Assembly: GCA_016839165.1 (NCBI GenBank)
Contig: CP069300.1
Coordinates: forward strand, 2,046,001 to 2,110,000
DNA from: Bradyrhizobium sp. PSBB068
GTDB lineage: Bacteria; Pseudomonadota; Alphaproteobacteria; Rhizobiales; Xanthobacteraceae
Reading direction: 5' to 3'
DNA: 64,000 bases
In this document: one piece after another, positions 16,071 to 25,410 of the stretch
Layout: each line of letters opens with the position of its first letter
How positions within the stretch are numbered: position 1 is the stretch's first letter
Translations under genes and position numbers: made by a program
The notes under the pieces: model-generated
Seen by the model: only the letters and a program-made list of their open reading frames with translations
The model's database searches: none
Told to the model about the DNA's origin: nothing

Positions 16071-18893
16071 ATGTCTCCCCAGACTTTGCCTCCCCAAACC
16101 ATGCCCTCCGAGACCGAAAACCGTGCCAGGCGCGCCGAGGAGGCCAGCCTCCTCGATAAGACGGCGCAGGAGGAGGACGCGCGGCTCCGGAACGACATCC
16201 GGCTGCTGGGGCGCGTCCTTGGCGACACCGTGCGGGACCAGGAGGGGGCCGACGTGTTCGACCTGGTCGAGCGGATCCGCCAGACCTCGGTCCGGTTCCA
16301 CCGCGACGAGGACAAGCTGGCGCGGCGGGAGCTGGAAGGCATCCTCGACAGCATGTCGATCGCCGAGACACTGCGGATCGTCCGCGCCTTCAGCTATTTC
16401 TCCCACCTCGCCAACATCGCCGAGGACCAGAACAACATCCGCCAGATGCGCAGCCGCGGCCCGGGCGGGGCGCCGCGGCCGAGCACGCTGGAGCAGACGC
16501 TGGTCCATGCCCGACAGGCCGGCATCAGCCCGGCCGAACTGCGCAGCTTCTTCAAGAGCGCGCTGGTCAGTCCGGTACTGACCGCGCATCCGACTGAGGT
16601 CCGACGCAAGAGCACGATGGACCGCGAGATGGAGATCGCCGATCTGCTCGATCGCCGCGAGCGGTTGCAGATGACGCCGGACGAGAGCGAGGCCAGCGAC
16701 GAGCAGCTTCGCCGCGCGGTCGTGACGCTGTGGCAGACCAATCTCTTGCGCCGGACCAAGCTGACCGTGCTCGACGAGGTCGCCAACGGCCTGTCGTTCT
16801 ACGACTACACCTTCCTGCAGGAGGTGCCGCGGCTGCATTGCGCGCTGGAGGACCGGCTGAACAAGGAGGGTGGCGAGGCCGGTGAACTCGCCTCATTCCT
16901 CAAGATGGGAAGCTGGATCGGCGGCGACCGCGACGGCAATCCGTTCGTCACCGCAGAGGTGATGCGCGGCACGCTGCGGCTGCAGTCGAGCCGGGTGCTC
17001 AGCTTCTACCTCGAGGAGCTGCACGCGCTCGGTGCCGAGCTGTCGCTTGCGGCGCATCTTGCCGATATCTCGGAGGAGCTGCGGATCCTTGCCGAGCGTT
17101 CGCCCGACACCTCGCCGCATCGCAGCGGCGAGCCGTATCGCCTGGCAGTTTCCGGCATCTACGCGCGGTTGGCTGCCACTGCGATGCGGCTCGAGGTCGA
17201 GACCACAAGGCCACCGGTCGGCAAGGCCGAGCCCTATGCGACCGTCAGCGAGTTCCAGGCCGATCTCGATGTGCTCGACCGCTCGCTGATCGCGAACAAT
17301 TCAGGCGTGATCGCGCGGGGCCGGCTGCGGCAGCTGCGGCGGGCGGTGGATTGCTTCGGCTTCCATCTGGCGCGGCTCGACATCCGCCAGAACTCGGCGG
17401 TGCACGAGCGCACCATCGCCGAGCTGTTCGATACCGCCAATCCCGGCATGTCGTATCTGGCGCTCGGCGAGGACGCCCGCGTCAATTTGCTGCTCGCGGA
17501 GCTGCGCAACGCGCGGCCGCTGGCCTCGCCGTTCGTCAAATATTCCGAGGAGACCCAAAGCGAGCTCGCGGTGTTCCGGGCCGCGGCCGAGGCGCATGCC
17601 AAATTCGGCCCCGAGGTGATCTCCCAGTGCATCATCTCGATGTGCAAGGGCATGTCCGACATGCTTGAGGTCGCGGTGCTCTTGAAGGAGGTCGGGCTGG
17701 TCAATCCGTCCGGCCGCAGCGCCGTCAACATCGTGCCGCTGTTCGAGACCATCGAGGACCTGCAGGCCTCGAGCGGCATCATGGACCGCATGCTGGTGCT
17801 GCACGACTACCGCAAGCTGGTCGACAGCCTTGGCAGCGTGCAGGAGGTGATGCTCGGCTATTCCGACAGCAACAAGGATGGCGGCTTCGTCACCTCGGGC
17901 TGGGAGCTCTACAAGGCCGAGATCGGCCTCGTCGAGGTGTTCGAGCGCCACGGCGTGCGGCTGAGGCTGTTTCATGGCCGCGGCGGCTCGGTCGGCCGCG
18001 GCGGTGGTCCGAGCTATGATGCGATCATCGCGCAGCCCGGCGGTGCGGTGAACGGCCAGATCCGCATCACCGAGCAGGGCGAGATCATCTCGTCGAAATA
18101 TTCCAATGCCGAGGTCGGCCGCAGCAATCTGGAAATCCTCGCCGCGGCGACGCTGGAAACCAGCCTGCTGCAGCCGCGGCAGAGCGCGCCGCGCCCCGAA
18201 TATCTGAGGGCGATGGAGGAGATTTCCGCGCTCGCCTTCAAGGCCTATCGCGGGCTCGTCTATGAGACCCCGGGGTTTGCCGATTACTTCTGGGGCTCGA
18301 CCGTGATCAACGAGATCGCGACCTTGAACATCGGCAGCCGTCCGGCCTCACGCAAGAAGACCCGCGAGATCGAGGACCTGCGCGCCATTCCCTGGGTGTT
18401 CTCCTGGGCGCAATGCCGGCTGATGCTGCCCGGCTGGTACGGTTTCGGCGCGGCGGTCGAGACCTGGATATCGCAGCATCCGGAGCAGGGCATGCCGTTC
18501 CTGCAGGAGCTCTACAAGGAATGGCCGTTCTTCCGCACGCTGCTATCAAACATGGACATGGTGCTGGCCAAGAGCTCGATCGCGATCGCCTCGCGCTATG
18601 CCGAACTGGTGCCCGACGTCGCCCTGCGCGAGAAGATTTTTGGCCAGATCCGCCGCGAGTGGCATCTCGCGATCGAGACGTTGCTCGACATCATGGGCCA
18701 CGACCGGCTGCTGCAGGGCAACCCGTTGCTGGAACGCGGCATCCGCAACCGCTTCCCCTACATGGATCCGCTCAACCACGTGCAGGTCGAGTTGTTGAAA
18801 GAGCATCGCGCGCAGAACCCGGACGAGCAGGTGCTGCGCGGGATTCAGATCACGATCAACGGCATTTCCGCGGGGTTGAGGAATAGCGGTTAG
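16071..18893 (+). CDS. ppc: Phosphoenolpyruvate carboxylase
   Basis: The 940-aa enzyme fixes bicarbonate onto PEP to form oxaloacetate, replenishing the TCA cycle. The catalytic landmarks are all visible: [11 protein letters not shown] (His173), [55 protein letters not shown] and [17 protein letters not shown]. The C terminus is [11 protein letters not shown] instead of the near-universal QNTG. The open frame runs back to 15723, into the repeat; ATG 16071 has TGGAG 10 nt upstream, and an in-frame ATG at 16101 is the alternative. It appears monocistronic. Confidence 0.96.
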   Translation: MSPQTLPPQTMPSETENRARRAEEASLLDKTAQEEDARLRNDIRLLGRVLGDTVRDQEGADVFDLVERIRQTSVRFHRDEDKLARRELEGILDSMSIAETLRIVRAFSYFSHLANIAEDQNNIRQMRSRGPGGAPRPSTLEQTLVHARQAGISPAELRSFFKSALVSPVLTAHPTEVRRKSTMDREMEIADLLDRRERLQMTPDESEASDEQLRRAVVTLWQTNLLRRTKLTVLDEVANGLSFYDYTFLQEVPRLHCALEDRLNKEGGEAGELASFLKMGSWIGGDRDGNPFVTAEVMRGTLRLQSSRVLSFYLEELHALGAELSLAAHLADISEELRILAERSPDTSPHRSGEPYRLAVSGIYARLAATAMRLEVETTRPPVGKAEPYATVSEFQADLDVLDRSLIANNSGVIARGRLRQLRRAVDCFGFHLARLDIRQNSAVHERTIAELFDTANPGMSYLALGEDARVNLLLAELRNARPLASPFVKYSEETQSELAVFRAAAEAHAKFGPEVISQCIISMCKGMSDMLEVAVLLKEVGLVNPSGRSAVNIVPLFETIEDLQASSGIMDRMLVLHDYRKLVDSLGSVQEVMLGYSDSNKDGGFVTSGWELYKAEIGLVEVFERHGVRLRLFHGRGGSVGRGGGPSYDAIIAQPGGAVNGQIRITEQGEIISSKYSNAEVGRSNLEILAAATLETSLLQPRQSAPRPEYLRAMEEISALAFKAYRGLVYETPGFADYFWGSTVINEIATLNIGSRPASRKKTREIEDLRAIPWVFSWAQCRLMLPGWYGFGAAVETWISQHPEQGMPFLQELYKEWPFFRTLLSNMDMVLAKSSIAIASRYAELVPDVALREKIFGQIRREWHLAIETLLDIMGHDRLLQGNPLLERGIRNRFPYMDPLNHVQVELLKEHRAQNPDEQVLRGIQITINGISAGLRNSG

Positions 18894-18921
18894 CCACTGA
18901 GGAAGAGCGACTAGCCTCAAT

Positions 18922-19042
18922 GTCGTCCCGGCGAAAGCCGGGACCCGTAACCACAACTGGCCGTGTCGTGAACGGTTTGGGCCCCAGCCTTTTCGAGCAA
19001 TCAACAGCGGTGCTAATGGGTCCCGGCCTACGCCGGGACGAC
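18922..19042. repeat. Dispersed palindromic repeat, class A, copy 6
   Basis: GTCGTCCCGGCGAAAGCCGG at the left and CCGGCCTACGCCGGGACGAC at the right, with inner arms cgtaaccaca / ctaatgggtc. It lies between the convergent ppc and SMP-30 genes and may end both transcripts. Confidence 0.85.
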
Positions 19043-19049
19043 GACAGCA

Positions 19050-20162
19050 TCAGCAGTTGTGCGCGCCCCGTGTCTCCACATACACCGCGTAGAGCGACTG
19101 GCTCGCGGTCATGAACAGGCGGTTGCGCTTCTTGCCGCCGAAGGTGAGGTTGGCGCAGGTTTCCGGCAGCAGGATCTGGCCGATGCGTTGACCGTCGGGC
19201 GCGAACACCTGCACGCCGTCATAGCCCGGTCCGACCCAGCCGGCGCCGACCCAGATGTTGCCGTCGATGTCGACCCGCATGCCGTCCGGGAAGCCCGACT
19301 TGCCGTCCAGCGTCATGTCGATCAGCGTGCGCGGGTTGGACAGCTTGTCGCCGTTGAGGTCGTACTGCCAGACGATGTTCTTGGCGTTCGGATAATGCGT
19401 GATGCCGGTGTCGCAGACATAGACCTTCTTGTAGTCGTGGCTGAAGGCGATGCCGTTCGGTTTGAACGGCTCGTCCGCGACCTTGGTGATCTGGCCGGTG
19501 GACGCATCGATGCGGTAGACGGCTTCCTTCTGGTAGGGCTGGTTCGAGCCGGTGTTGGCGCGCTGGCCCTCATAGATCGAGATCGCGCCGTAGCCGGGAT
19601 CGGTGAACCAGATCGACTTGTCGTTGGGATGGACGACCATGTCGTTCGGCCCGTTGAGCTGCTTGCCGCCCGCCTGCTCCGCCAATGAGGTGACGGTTCC
19701 GTCGTGCTCGTAGCGCACCAGCCGCGTGCGCTCGGCGGTGATCTGCCTTCCCTCGAAATCGAAGGTCGAGCCGTTGGCCTCGTTCGACGGCTTGTGGAAC
19801 TGCTCGGAGATGTGGCCGTCATCGTCGAGATAGCGCAACTGCCGGTTGGCCGGAATGTCGCTCCACACCAGATACTGGCCCTGCGCGTTCCAGGCCGGGC
19901 CTTCCGCCCACAGGCAGCCGGTGTAGAGCCGCTTGATCGCGGTGTTGCCGACTTTGGCCTTGAAGCGCTTGTCGTCGATCACGACGATGTCGGGATCGGG
20001 ATAACGCTGCGGCTCCGCATTGCGGCCGTAGTCGCGCGCGGATGCACCGGACGCCGCCATCGCCGTCGCAGCAAGCGCGGTTGCACCGCGCAAAATGGTT
20101 CGACGGTCGAACGCCTTCGTTCCGTCGGCCTCGTGTTGCTCTGTGTTGTTTGGATTTGTCAC
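19050..20162 (-). CDS. Tat-exported SMP-30/gluconolactonase-family protein
   Basis: The 370-aa protein has a twin-arginine leader (DRRTILRGATALAATAMAASG, RR at 20-21, likely cut near ASA at 40-42), so it is exported folded, probably with its metal. The six-bladed propeller shows SMP-30 ligand blocks: EGPAWN, NGPNDMVVHP, KPNGIAFS with CDTG, and PDGMRVDIDGNIWVGAG. Family members hydrolyse sugar lactones or organophosphates; the substrate here is unknown. The start is GTG with GGGAGGA 6 nt upstream. It is transcribed alone. Confidence 0.88.
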   Translation of the reverse strand: MTNPNNTEQHEADGTKAFDRRTILRGATALAATAMAASGASARDYGRNAEPQRYPDPDIVVIDDKRFKAKVGNTAIKRLYTGCLWAEGPAWNAQGQYLVWSDIPANRQLRYLDDDGHISEQFHKPSNEANGSTFDFEGRQITAERTRLVRYEHDGTVTSLAEQAGGKQLNGPNDMVVHPNDKSIWFTDPGYGAISIYEGQRANTGSNQPYQKEAVYRIDASTGQITKVADEPFKPNGIAFSHDYKKVYVCDTGITHYPNAKNIVWQYDLNGDKLSNPRTLIDMTLDGKSGFPDGMRVDIDGNIWVGAGWVGPGYDGVQVFAPDGQRIGQILLPETCANLTFGGKKRNRLFMTASQSLYAVYVETRGAHNC

Positions 20163-20324
20163 GAAGTCCTCCCAGGCTTTTTGTTATGGGGAGGACGATC
20201 ATGCGCCCGCAATTCTGGCACAATGCGGGCACGCCATGAAAAAACAACCAAGGAGTGTGTCGCCCCCGCGGCTTCGCGGAGGCGACTTTTTCATAAAACT
20301 GTCAGATCGGATCAGATCGCAGGA

Positions 20325-21239
20325 TCAGATCGGATCCCAGGTGAAGACATCCGCCGAGCGGTCGAGCGGGGAGAACGATGCCTTCAGCGCCGGCATGCCG
20401 TGTTCGGCAATGGTCTCCGGCGTCCAGCCTTCGCCGCGATGCACCGAGCGCACCGGACGATGCTGGCCGAACAGGAAGATCTCGTTCATGCGCACGCCGA
20501 AGATCTGTCCGGTGACGTCCTTGGCGGCGTCCGAAAGCAGGTAGGCGCAGACCGGCGCGATCTTCTCCGGGCCCATCTGCTTGATCTTCTCGACGCGCGC
20601 CTTCTGGGCGTCGGTCTCGGTCGGGATGGTGCCGATCATGCGGGTCCAGGCGAACGGCGAAACGCAGTTCGAGCGCACGTTGAAGCGGCCCATGTCGAGC
20701 GCGATCGACTTCGACAGCCCGACGATGCCGAGCTTGGCGGCGGCGTAGTTGGCCTGGCCGTAATTACCGATCAGGCCGGAGGTCGAGGTGAAGTGCACGA
20801 ACGAGCCCTGTTCCTGCTCGCGATAGATCCGCGCCGCGGCGTGGCTGACATAGAACGAGCCCATCAGGTGCACCTTGATGACGGCCTCGAAGGCTTCCAC
20901 GCTCATCTTGTGGAAGATCATGTCGCGCAGGATGCCGGCGTTGTTGACCACGCCGTCGAGCCGGCCGAAATGATCGGTCGCGGTCTTCACGATCCTGCTG
21001 GCCGGAATGGCTTCCGCCACCGACTCGAAATTGGCAACGGCGGTGCCGCCGCGCTTCTTGATCTCCTCGACCACCTCCTCGGCGGGGGCCGCGCTCGAGC
21101 CGCCGCCGTCGGCCGCGCCGCCGGGATCGTTGACCACGACCTTGGCGCCTTCCGCCGCACAGAGCAGCGCGATCTCGCGGCCGATGCCGCGGCCCGCGCC
21201 GGTGACGATGATGACTTTATCCTGCAGTGATTTTGCCAT
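20325..21239 (-). CDS. SDR-family dehydrogenase (3-hydroxyacyl-CoA dehydrogenase-like)
   Basis: The 304-aa SDR has TGAGRGIGREIALLC for NAD(P), NNAGILRDMIFHKM and the triad STSGLIGNYGQANYAAAKLG (Ser, Tyr, Lys all present). The NDPGGAADGGG insert after the second strand and the C-terminal extension past the core are typical of the SDR part of peroxisomal multifunctional enzyme type 2. This suggests oxidation of a 3-hydroxyacyl-CoA. ATG 21239 follows GGAGAACCC; the upstream frame runs into a repeat. It lies downstream of the thiolase-like gene on the same strand, separated by a palindromic repeat. Confidence 0.88.
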   Translation of the reverse strand: MAKSLQDKVIIVTGAGRGIGREIALLCAAEGAKVVVNDPGGAADGGGSSAAPAEEVVEEIKKRGGTAVANFESVAEAIPASRIVKTATDHFGRLDGVVNNAGILRDMIFHKMSVEAFEAVIKVHLMGSFYVSHAAARIYREQEQGSFVHFTSTSGLIGNYGQANYAAAKLGIVGLSKSIALDMGRFNVRSNCVSPFAWTRMIGTIPTETDAQKARVEKIKQMGPEKIAPVCAYLLSDAAKDVTGQIFGVRMNEIFLFGQHRPVRSVHRGEGWTPETIAEHGMPALKASFSPLDRSADVFTWDPI

Positions 21240-21272
21240 GTGGGTTCTCCGCTTTCGATTGCTCTCTTCGTC

Positions 21273-21386
21273 GTCATTCCGGGGCGCGCGAAGCGCGAGC
21301 CCGGAATCCATTTTGCCGCACGATGGATTCCCCGATGCGCAATTGCGCATCTGTGGCCTGCGCCTGACGGCGCATCCCGGAATGAC
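21273..21386. repeat. Dispersed palindromic repeat, class C, copy 1
   Basis: The ends are GTCATTCCGGG and CCCGGAATGAC; inner arms include GCGCGAAGCGCGAGC and ggaatccat / atggattcc. It lies between two genes of the same strand and could lower transcription of the downstream SDR gene. A short relative lies at 36611-36655. Confidence 0.75.
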
Positions 21387-21392
21387 GAATGA

Positions 21393-22532
21393 CTATTTCT
21401 CGTTCGTAAAGATGATCGTGCCTGACGCAGCGAACATGCCGCCGACGCCGTGGCAGACCGAGATCTTGGCGTTCGGCACCTGCGCAGGTGCAATGCCGCG
21501 CATCTGCCGCACGCTCTCCTGCAATGCGTACATGCCGTACATGCCGGAGTGCATGTAGCTGAGGCCGCCGCCATTGGTGTTGAGCGGCAGCTTGCCGCCG
21601 GGGCGGGTGTTGCCGTCGGCGATGAACTTGCCGGTCTCCTCATGGGGCATGAAGCCGAGGTCGCCGAGGCCGTACAGCGGCAGGTGCGCGAAGGCGTCGT
21701 AGATCATCAGATGATCGACGTCCTTGTGGGTGATGCCGGCCTCCTTGAACGCCAGGGGACCTGCCACCTTGAAGGCGCGCGACGAGTCGAACGTCTTCAT
21801 CTGGCTGACCATCGGCGTTTCGACGCTCTCGCCGGTGCCGAGGATGTAGACCGGCTTTTGCGGGAAATCCTTGGCGCGGTCGGCCGAGGTGAGGATCAGC
21901 GCGCCGCCGCCGTCGGTGACGAGGCAGCATTGCAGCAGCCGGAACGGATAGGCGATCATCCGCGAGTTCAGCACGTCGGCGACCGTGATCGGGTCCTTCA
22001 TGGTCGCGCGCGGGTTCTTCGCCGCCCATTCGCGCTGCACAACGGCGACCATCGCGAGCTGTTCATGGGTGATGCCGTGCGTCTTCATGAAGCGCAGCAC
22101 CGGGATCGGGAACATGCTCGGCGGCCCGTAGACGCCGAACGGCGATTCGAACTGCCCATTGAGGCTGTCGGGCGCGGTGAAGCGCGGCTGCTTGCCGATC
22201 ATCGACTTGCCGCTCTCGGCATGGGTGATCAGCACGGTCTTGCACAGGCCGGCCTCGATCGCGGCGGCGGCGTGGCGGACATGCAGCATGAAGGAGCAGC
22301 CGCCGACCGAGGTGCCGTCGACCCAGGTCGGCGTGATGCCGAGATAGTGCGCCATCTGCTGCGGGGTCTCGACCGCGGTGGCGAAGCCGTCGATGTCCGA
22401 CAGTTTCAGTCCGGCGTCCGCGATCGCATTCAGCGCCGCGTCCGCGTGCAGCTGGATCTGCGACATGTTGGGGATGACGCCGAGCTCGGTGGTTTCGGCC
22501 GCACCGACGACGGCAACCTGGTTCCTGCGCAT
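21393..22532 (-). CDS. Thiolase-like protein (SCP2/Ltp2-type, possible aldolase)
   Basis: The 379-aa protein has a thiolase fold: VAVVGAAETTELG at the N terminus, the core DGTSVGGCSFMLHVRHAAAAIEAG (as two halves, residues 72-95), and CHGVGGMFAASG at the C terminus. The nucleophilic Cys position of SCP2 thiolases (NCSTGS) appears to read TSVGG, and the HDxF motif reads YDAFAH. This loss of the Cys-His pair is seen in Ltp2-like aldolases of sterol side-chain breakdown. The gene starts 4 nt after the DUF35 gene ends; such pairs form a complex. Function as an aldolase rather than a ketothiolase is an inference. Confidence 0.82.
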   Translation of the reverse strand: MRRNQVAVVGAAETTELGVIPNMSQIQLHADAALNAIADAGLKLSDIDGFATAVETPQQMAHYLGITPTWVDGTSVGGCSFMLHVRHAAAAIEAGLCKTVLITHAESGKSMIGKQPRFTAPDSLNGQFESPFGVYGPPSMFPIPVLRFMKTHGITHEQLAMVAVVQREWAAKNPRATMKDPITVADVLNSRMIAYPFRLLQCCLVTDGGGALILTSADRAKDFPQKPVYILGTGESVETPMVSQMKTFDSSRAFKVAGPLAFKEAGITHKDVDHLMIYDAFAHLPLYGLGDLGFMPHEETGKFIADGNTRPGGKLPLNTNGGGLSYMHSGMYGMYALQESVRQMRGIAPAQVPNAKISVCHGVGGMFAASGTIIFTNEK

Positions 22533-22536
22533 CGCG

Positions 22537-22950
22537 TTACCCTTTCGCCGGACGGAACAGGGGAAGGGTGATCTTGTCGTCGAGCGCCTCGAAGGCGACC
22601 TCGAGCGGCATGTCGAGCTCGAGCGCTTCCGGCGTCTGCGGGCAATCGATGATGTTGCTCATCATGCGCGGACCTTCGTCGAGCTCGACGATGGCGATCG
22701 CGTAAGGCGGCGTGAAGCCGGGTGCGGCGGGACGATGATTGATGACGTAGCTGTACAGCTTGCCCTTGCCGCTGGCCTTGAATACCGAGACCTTGCGCGA
22801 GGCGCAGGACGGGCAGAACGGCCGCGGCGGAAAGTAGACATTGGCGCAGGCGTCGCAGCGCTGCAGGCGCAACTCGCCGGCCTTGGTGCCGTCCCAGAAA
22901 TGCTGGGTCTCAGGTGTCGGTTTTGGTTTCGCGCGCGCTGGCTCGGCCAT
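22537..22950 (-). CDS. Zn-ribbon/OB-fold protein (DUF35, ChsH2-like)
   Basis: The 137-aa protein has a zinc ribbon with two Cys pairs (CDACANVYFPPRPFCPSC: C-x2-C and C-x2-C) followed by an OB-fold segment (GKGKLYSYVINHRPAAPGF). Proteins of this family bind thiolase-like partners and help present acyl-CoA substrates. The ATG at 22950 is chosen because the upstream frame has no family similarity; GGGAGGAAAC is upstream. It is the first gene of the thiolase-like pair, with a 4-nt gap to the next. Confidence 0.88.
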   Translation of the reverse strand: MAEPARAKPKPTPETQHFWDGTKAGELRLQRCDACANVYFPPRPFCPSCASRKVSVFKASGKGKLYSYVINHRPAAPGFTPPYAIAIVELDEGPRMMSNIIDCPQTPEALELDMPLEVAFEALDDKITLPLFRPAKG

Positions 22951-23193
22951 GGCTGATGTTTCCTCCCGAAGTCGTTCCGGTCTTGATGCGCCATCGGACC
23001 GAGGCCCGTCAACGGTCCATCCATGCCCTGCGCAGCGGCCTGTGTCCGGCGCATGCCGCATATTCCGCCCCTCGCACAATTGCTAAGGCTGCGATGCTTG
23101 TGTCGCCTCGATCCGGCGCGTAGAAGGGCCGCGTCCAACACGGCTCCAAGATACGTTCGAGACACGTCCAAGATACCCGGGAGGAATAATATC

Positions 23194-24441
23194 ATGCTGA
23201 GGATCATCGGCGCGGCACTCGCTGCCAGCCTCGCATTTGCCGCGCAGGCAATCGCCGCCGACGCACCGTCGGAGATCAAGATCGGCACGCTGTACGCGTC
23301 CTCCGGGCGCTACGCCTCGATCTCGATGCCGGTCTACAGCTCGCTGAAATTGTGGGTCGAGCAGAAGAACGCCGAGGGCGGCGTCTTCGTGAAGGCGTTC
23401 GACAAGAAGATCCCGATAAAGCTGGTCTCCTATGACGACCAGAGCAACACCGCGACCGCCTCGACGCTCTATAACCAGCTGATCACCCAGGATAAGGTCG
23501 ATCTCCTGGTCGCCGATTCCGGATCGGTGCTGACGGCGCCCGCGGTCGCGATCGCGCGCGATCACAAGATGTTCCTGTTCGACCAGACCGGCACCGGCGC
23601 GAGCTTCTTCTCCAAGGACAATCCTTATATCGCGCTGATGGCCGACCCGGTGTCGACGATCTGGCCGAAGCCGGTCGCCGACTTCATCAGCCATGACGGC
23701 CCTGGCCTCGGCATCAAGAAGGTCGCGATCCTCTACGCGACCAACGAATTCACCGGCACCCAGGCCAATGCGTTCCGCAAGTTCGTCAAGGATTCCGGCG
23801 CGCCGATCGAGATCGTCTACGACCAGGGCGTTCCGACCGAGACCACCAACTACAACGTCATCATCAACAACATCAGCAAGACCAATCCCGATGCGGTGAT
23901 CCATTTCGGCTATGCGCCGAACGACATCGCCTTCCTGCGCAACGTCCAGGATGTCGGCACCAAGTTCAAGATGCTGTTCGCGATCTATGCCGGCCTCGAG
24001 ACCGAGCTGCTGGAGAAGAATGTCGGCGCCAAGGGGCTGGAGCACATCTGGACCTATGTGCCGCCGTCCGAGCTGGATTATCCGGTCAATTTCGGGATGA
24101 CCATGAAGGATTTCCGCGAAGCCTGGCTGAAGAAATACAACGACGGCAAGATGGAGTTCGGCTTCAACGCGGTGGCCGGCTACACCACGGCGCTGGTGAT
24201 CGAGAAGACGCTCTCGGTTGCGACCAGCCTCGACCAGATGGAGCTGCGCCGCGCGGTGTTCTCGCTCAGCGGCCAGCTCAAGACCCTGGACGGCACCTTC
24301 GCGCTGGACGAGACCGGCGGCCAGATCGGCGAACTGACGCCGCTCGGTCAGCTCACGGTCGACGAGCACGACCACATCAAGTTCGTCTCGATCTACCCGC
24401 ACGAGACCGCCACCGGCAAGCCGATCTATCCGGCGCCGTGA
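23194..24441 (+). CDS. ABC transporter substrate-binding protein (Liv type)
   Basis: The 415-aa periplasmic protein has a Sec signal peptide (MLRIIGAALAASLAFAAQ, cut near AIA at residues 19-21), then EIKIGTLYASSGRYAS, the start of a type I periplasmic-binding fold. The region AFDKKIPIKLVSYDDQSNT and later IWTYVPPSELDYP fit the branched-chain amino acid family, whose members also bind amides, urea or aromatic acids. The start has GGGAGG 12 nt upstream. It opens a seven-gene operon that runs to 29836; the amidase in it hints at an amide ligand. Confidence 0.9.
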   Translation: MLRIIGAALAASLAFAAQAIAADAPSEIKIGTLYASSGRYASISMPVYSSLKLWVEQKNAEGGVFVKAFDKKIPIKLVSYDDQSNTATASTLYNQLITQDKVDLLVADSGSVLTAPAVAIARDHKMFLFDQTGTGASFFSKDNPYIALMADPVSTIWPKPVADFISHDGPGLGIKKVAILYATNEFTGTQANAFRKFVKDSGAPIEIVYDQGVPTETTNYNVIINNISKTNPDAVIHFGYAPNDIAFLRNVQDVGTKFKMLFAIYAGLETELLEKNVGAKGLEHIWTYVPPSELDYPVNFGMTMKDFREAWLKKYNDGKMEFGFNAVAGYTTALVIEKTLSVATSLDQMELRRAVFSLSGQLKTLDGTFALDETGGQIGELTPLGQLTVDEHDHIKFVSIYPHETATGKPIYPAP

Positions 24442-24486
24442 TGCAGTCTGAAGCGGCAGGCGTAACCTTCGGCGGCGAGCGCTAGC

Positions 24487-25410
24487 ATGACCTATGCGCT
24501 CGTTGCCGGCGTGCTGTTCGGGCTGTATTTCAGCCTGGTCGGCATCGGTCTCAACCTCGTGTTCGGCGTCATGCGCATCGTCAACCTTGCGCATGGCGAC
24601 ATCCTGATGCTCGGCGCCTTCATCGCCTTCGGCGTGGTCGGCATCGCCGGGATCGATCCGCTGTTCGCGGTGCCGCTGGCCTTCGTGGTCTTCGTGCTCG
24701 CCGGCGTGCTGCTTTACTGGGTGCTGGTGCCGCGGCTGCAAGGCTCGGCCAATCCGGAAATGCTGTCGATCATCCTGTTCTTCGGCCTGTCGCAGGTGAT
24801 CGAGGCGGTGACCACGATCTTCGCCGGCACCAGCGAACGCTCGATCCAGAGCCGGCTGCTCGGCACCGTATTCTCGACCATCAAGGTCAAGCTGTTCGGC
24901 GGCAAGCCGGGCGGGACAGGGCCGATCCAGATCTTCGGCCAGGGCTTTCCCGCGCCGTGGGTGATCGCGGCGATCACGAGCCTCGTCGCGATCGGGCTCG
25001 TCTACCTCTATCTCTACCACACGCGGCTCGGCACCCTGACCCGCGCGGTGATGTCGCGCCGTGACGAGGCCCTGGCGACCGGCATCGATGTCGATCGCGT
25101 CTCGGCTGCGGCGTTCGGGATCGGGCTCGGCATCGCGGCGGTTGCCGGCGTGTTCGCGCCCTTCATGTTCGGCTCGGTGACGCCGGCGTTCGGCGCCGAT
25201 GCGACGGTGACGTCGTTTGCCATCGTCGTGCTCGGTTCGCTCGGCAATCCCTTAGGGACGGCGCTCGGCGGTGTCGTCTATGGCCTCTGCTACATGCTGG
25301 TGCAGACCTATCTCAGTTCCTGGGCCGACTTGCTGCCCTATGTGTTGTTGATCGTGATCCTGTTGTTGCGCCCGAGCGGTCTGCTCGGAAGGCGGGTGCG
25401 CGTTGCATAA
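24487..25410 (+). CDS. ABC transporter permease, LivH family
   Basis: The 307-aa inner-membrane permease has about eight hydrophobic spans and the family motif LNLVFGVMRIVNLAHGDILMLG near the N terminus, plus the coupling-helix region MSRRDEALATGIDVDRV (about residues 189-205). It pairs with the LivM-type permease that follows; the next gene begins at a TTG 8 nt before this stop. A longer than usual loop (about residues 118-150, ending GPIQIFGQGFP) is exposed to the periplasm. Confidence 0.92.
   Translation: MTYALVAGVLFGLYFSLVGIGLNLVFGVMRIVNLAHGDILMLGAFIAFGVVGIAGIDPLFAVPLAFVVFVLAGVLLYWVLVPRLQGSANPEMLSIILFFGLSQVIEAVTTIFAGTSERSIQSRLLGTVFSTIKVKLFGGKPGGTGPIQIFGQGFPAPWVIAAITSLVAIGLVYLYLYHTRLGTLTRAVMSRRDEALATGIDVDRVSAAAFGIGLGIAAVAGVFAPFMFGSVTPAFGADATVTSFAIVVLGSLGNPLGTALGGVVYGLCYMLVQTYLSSWADLLPYVLLIVILLLRPSGLLGRRVRVA

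Noticed and set aside
23083..25020. 645-aa open frame on the minus strand
   Set aside because: It lies opposite the binding-protein and livH genes, is rich in Arg/His/Asp/Glu with no known fold, and is the GC-driven shadow of those genes.
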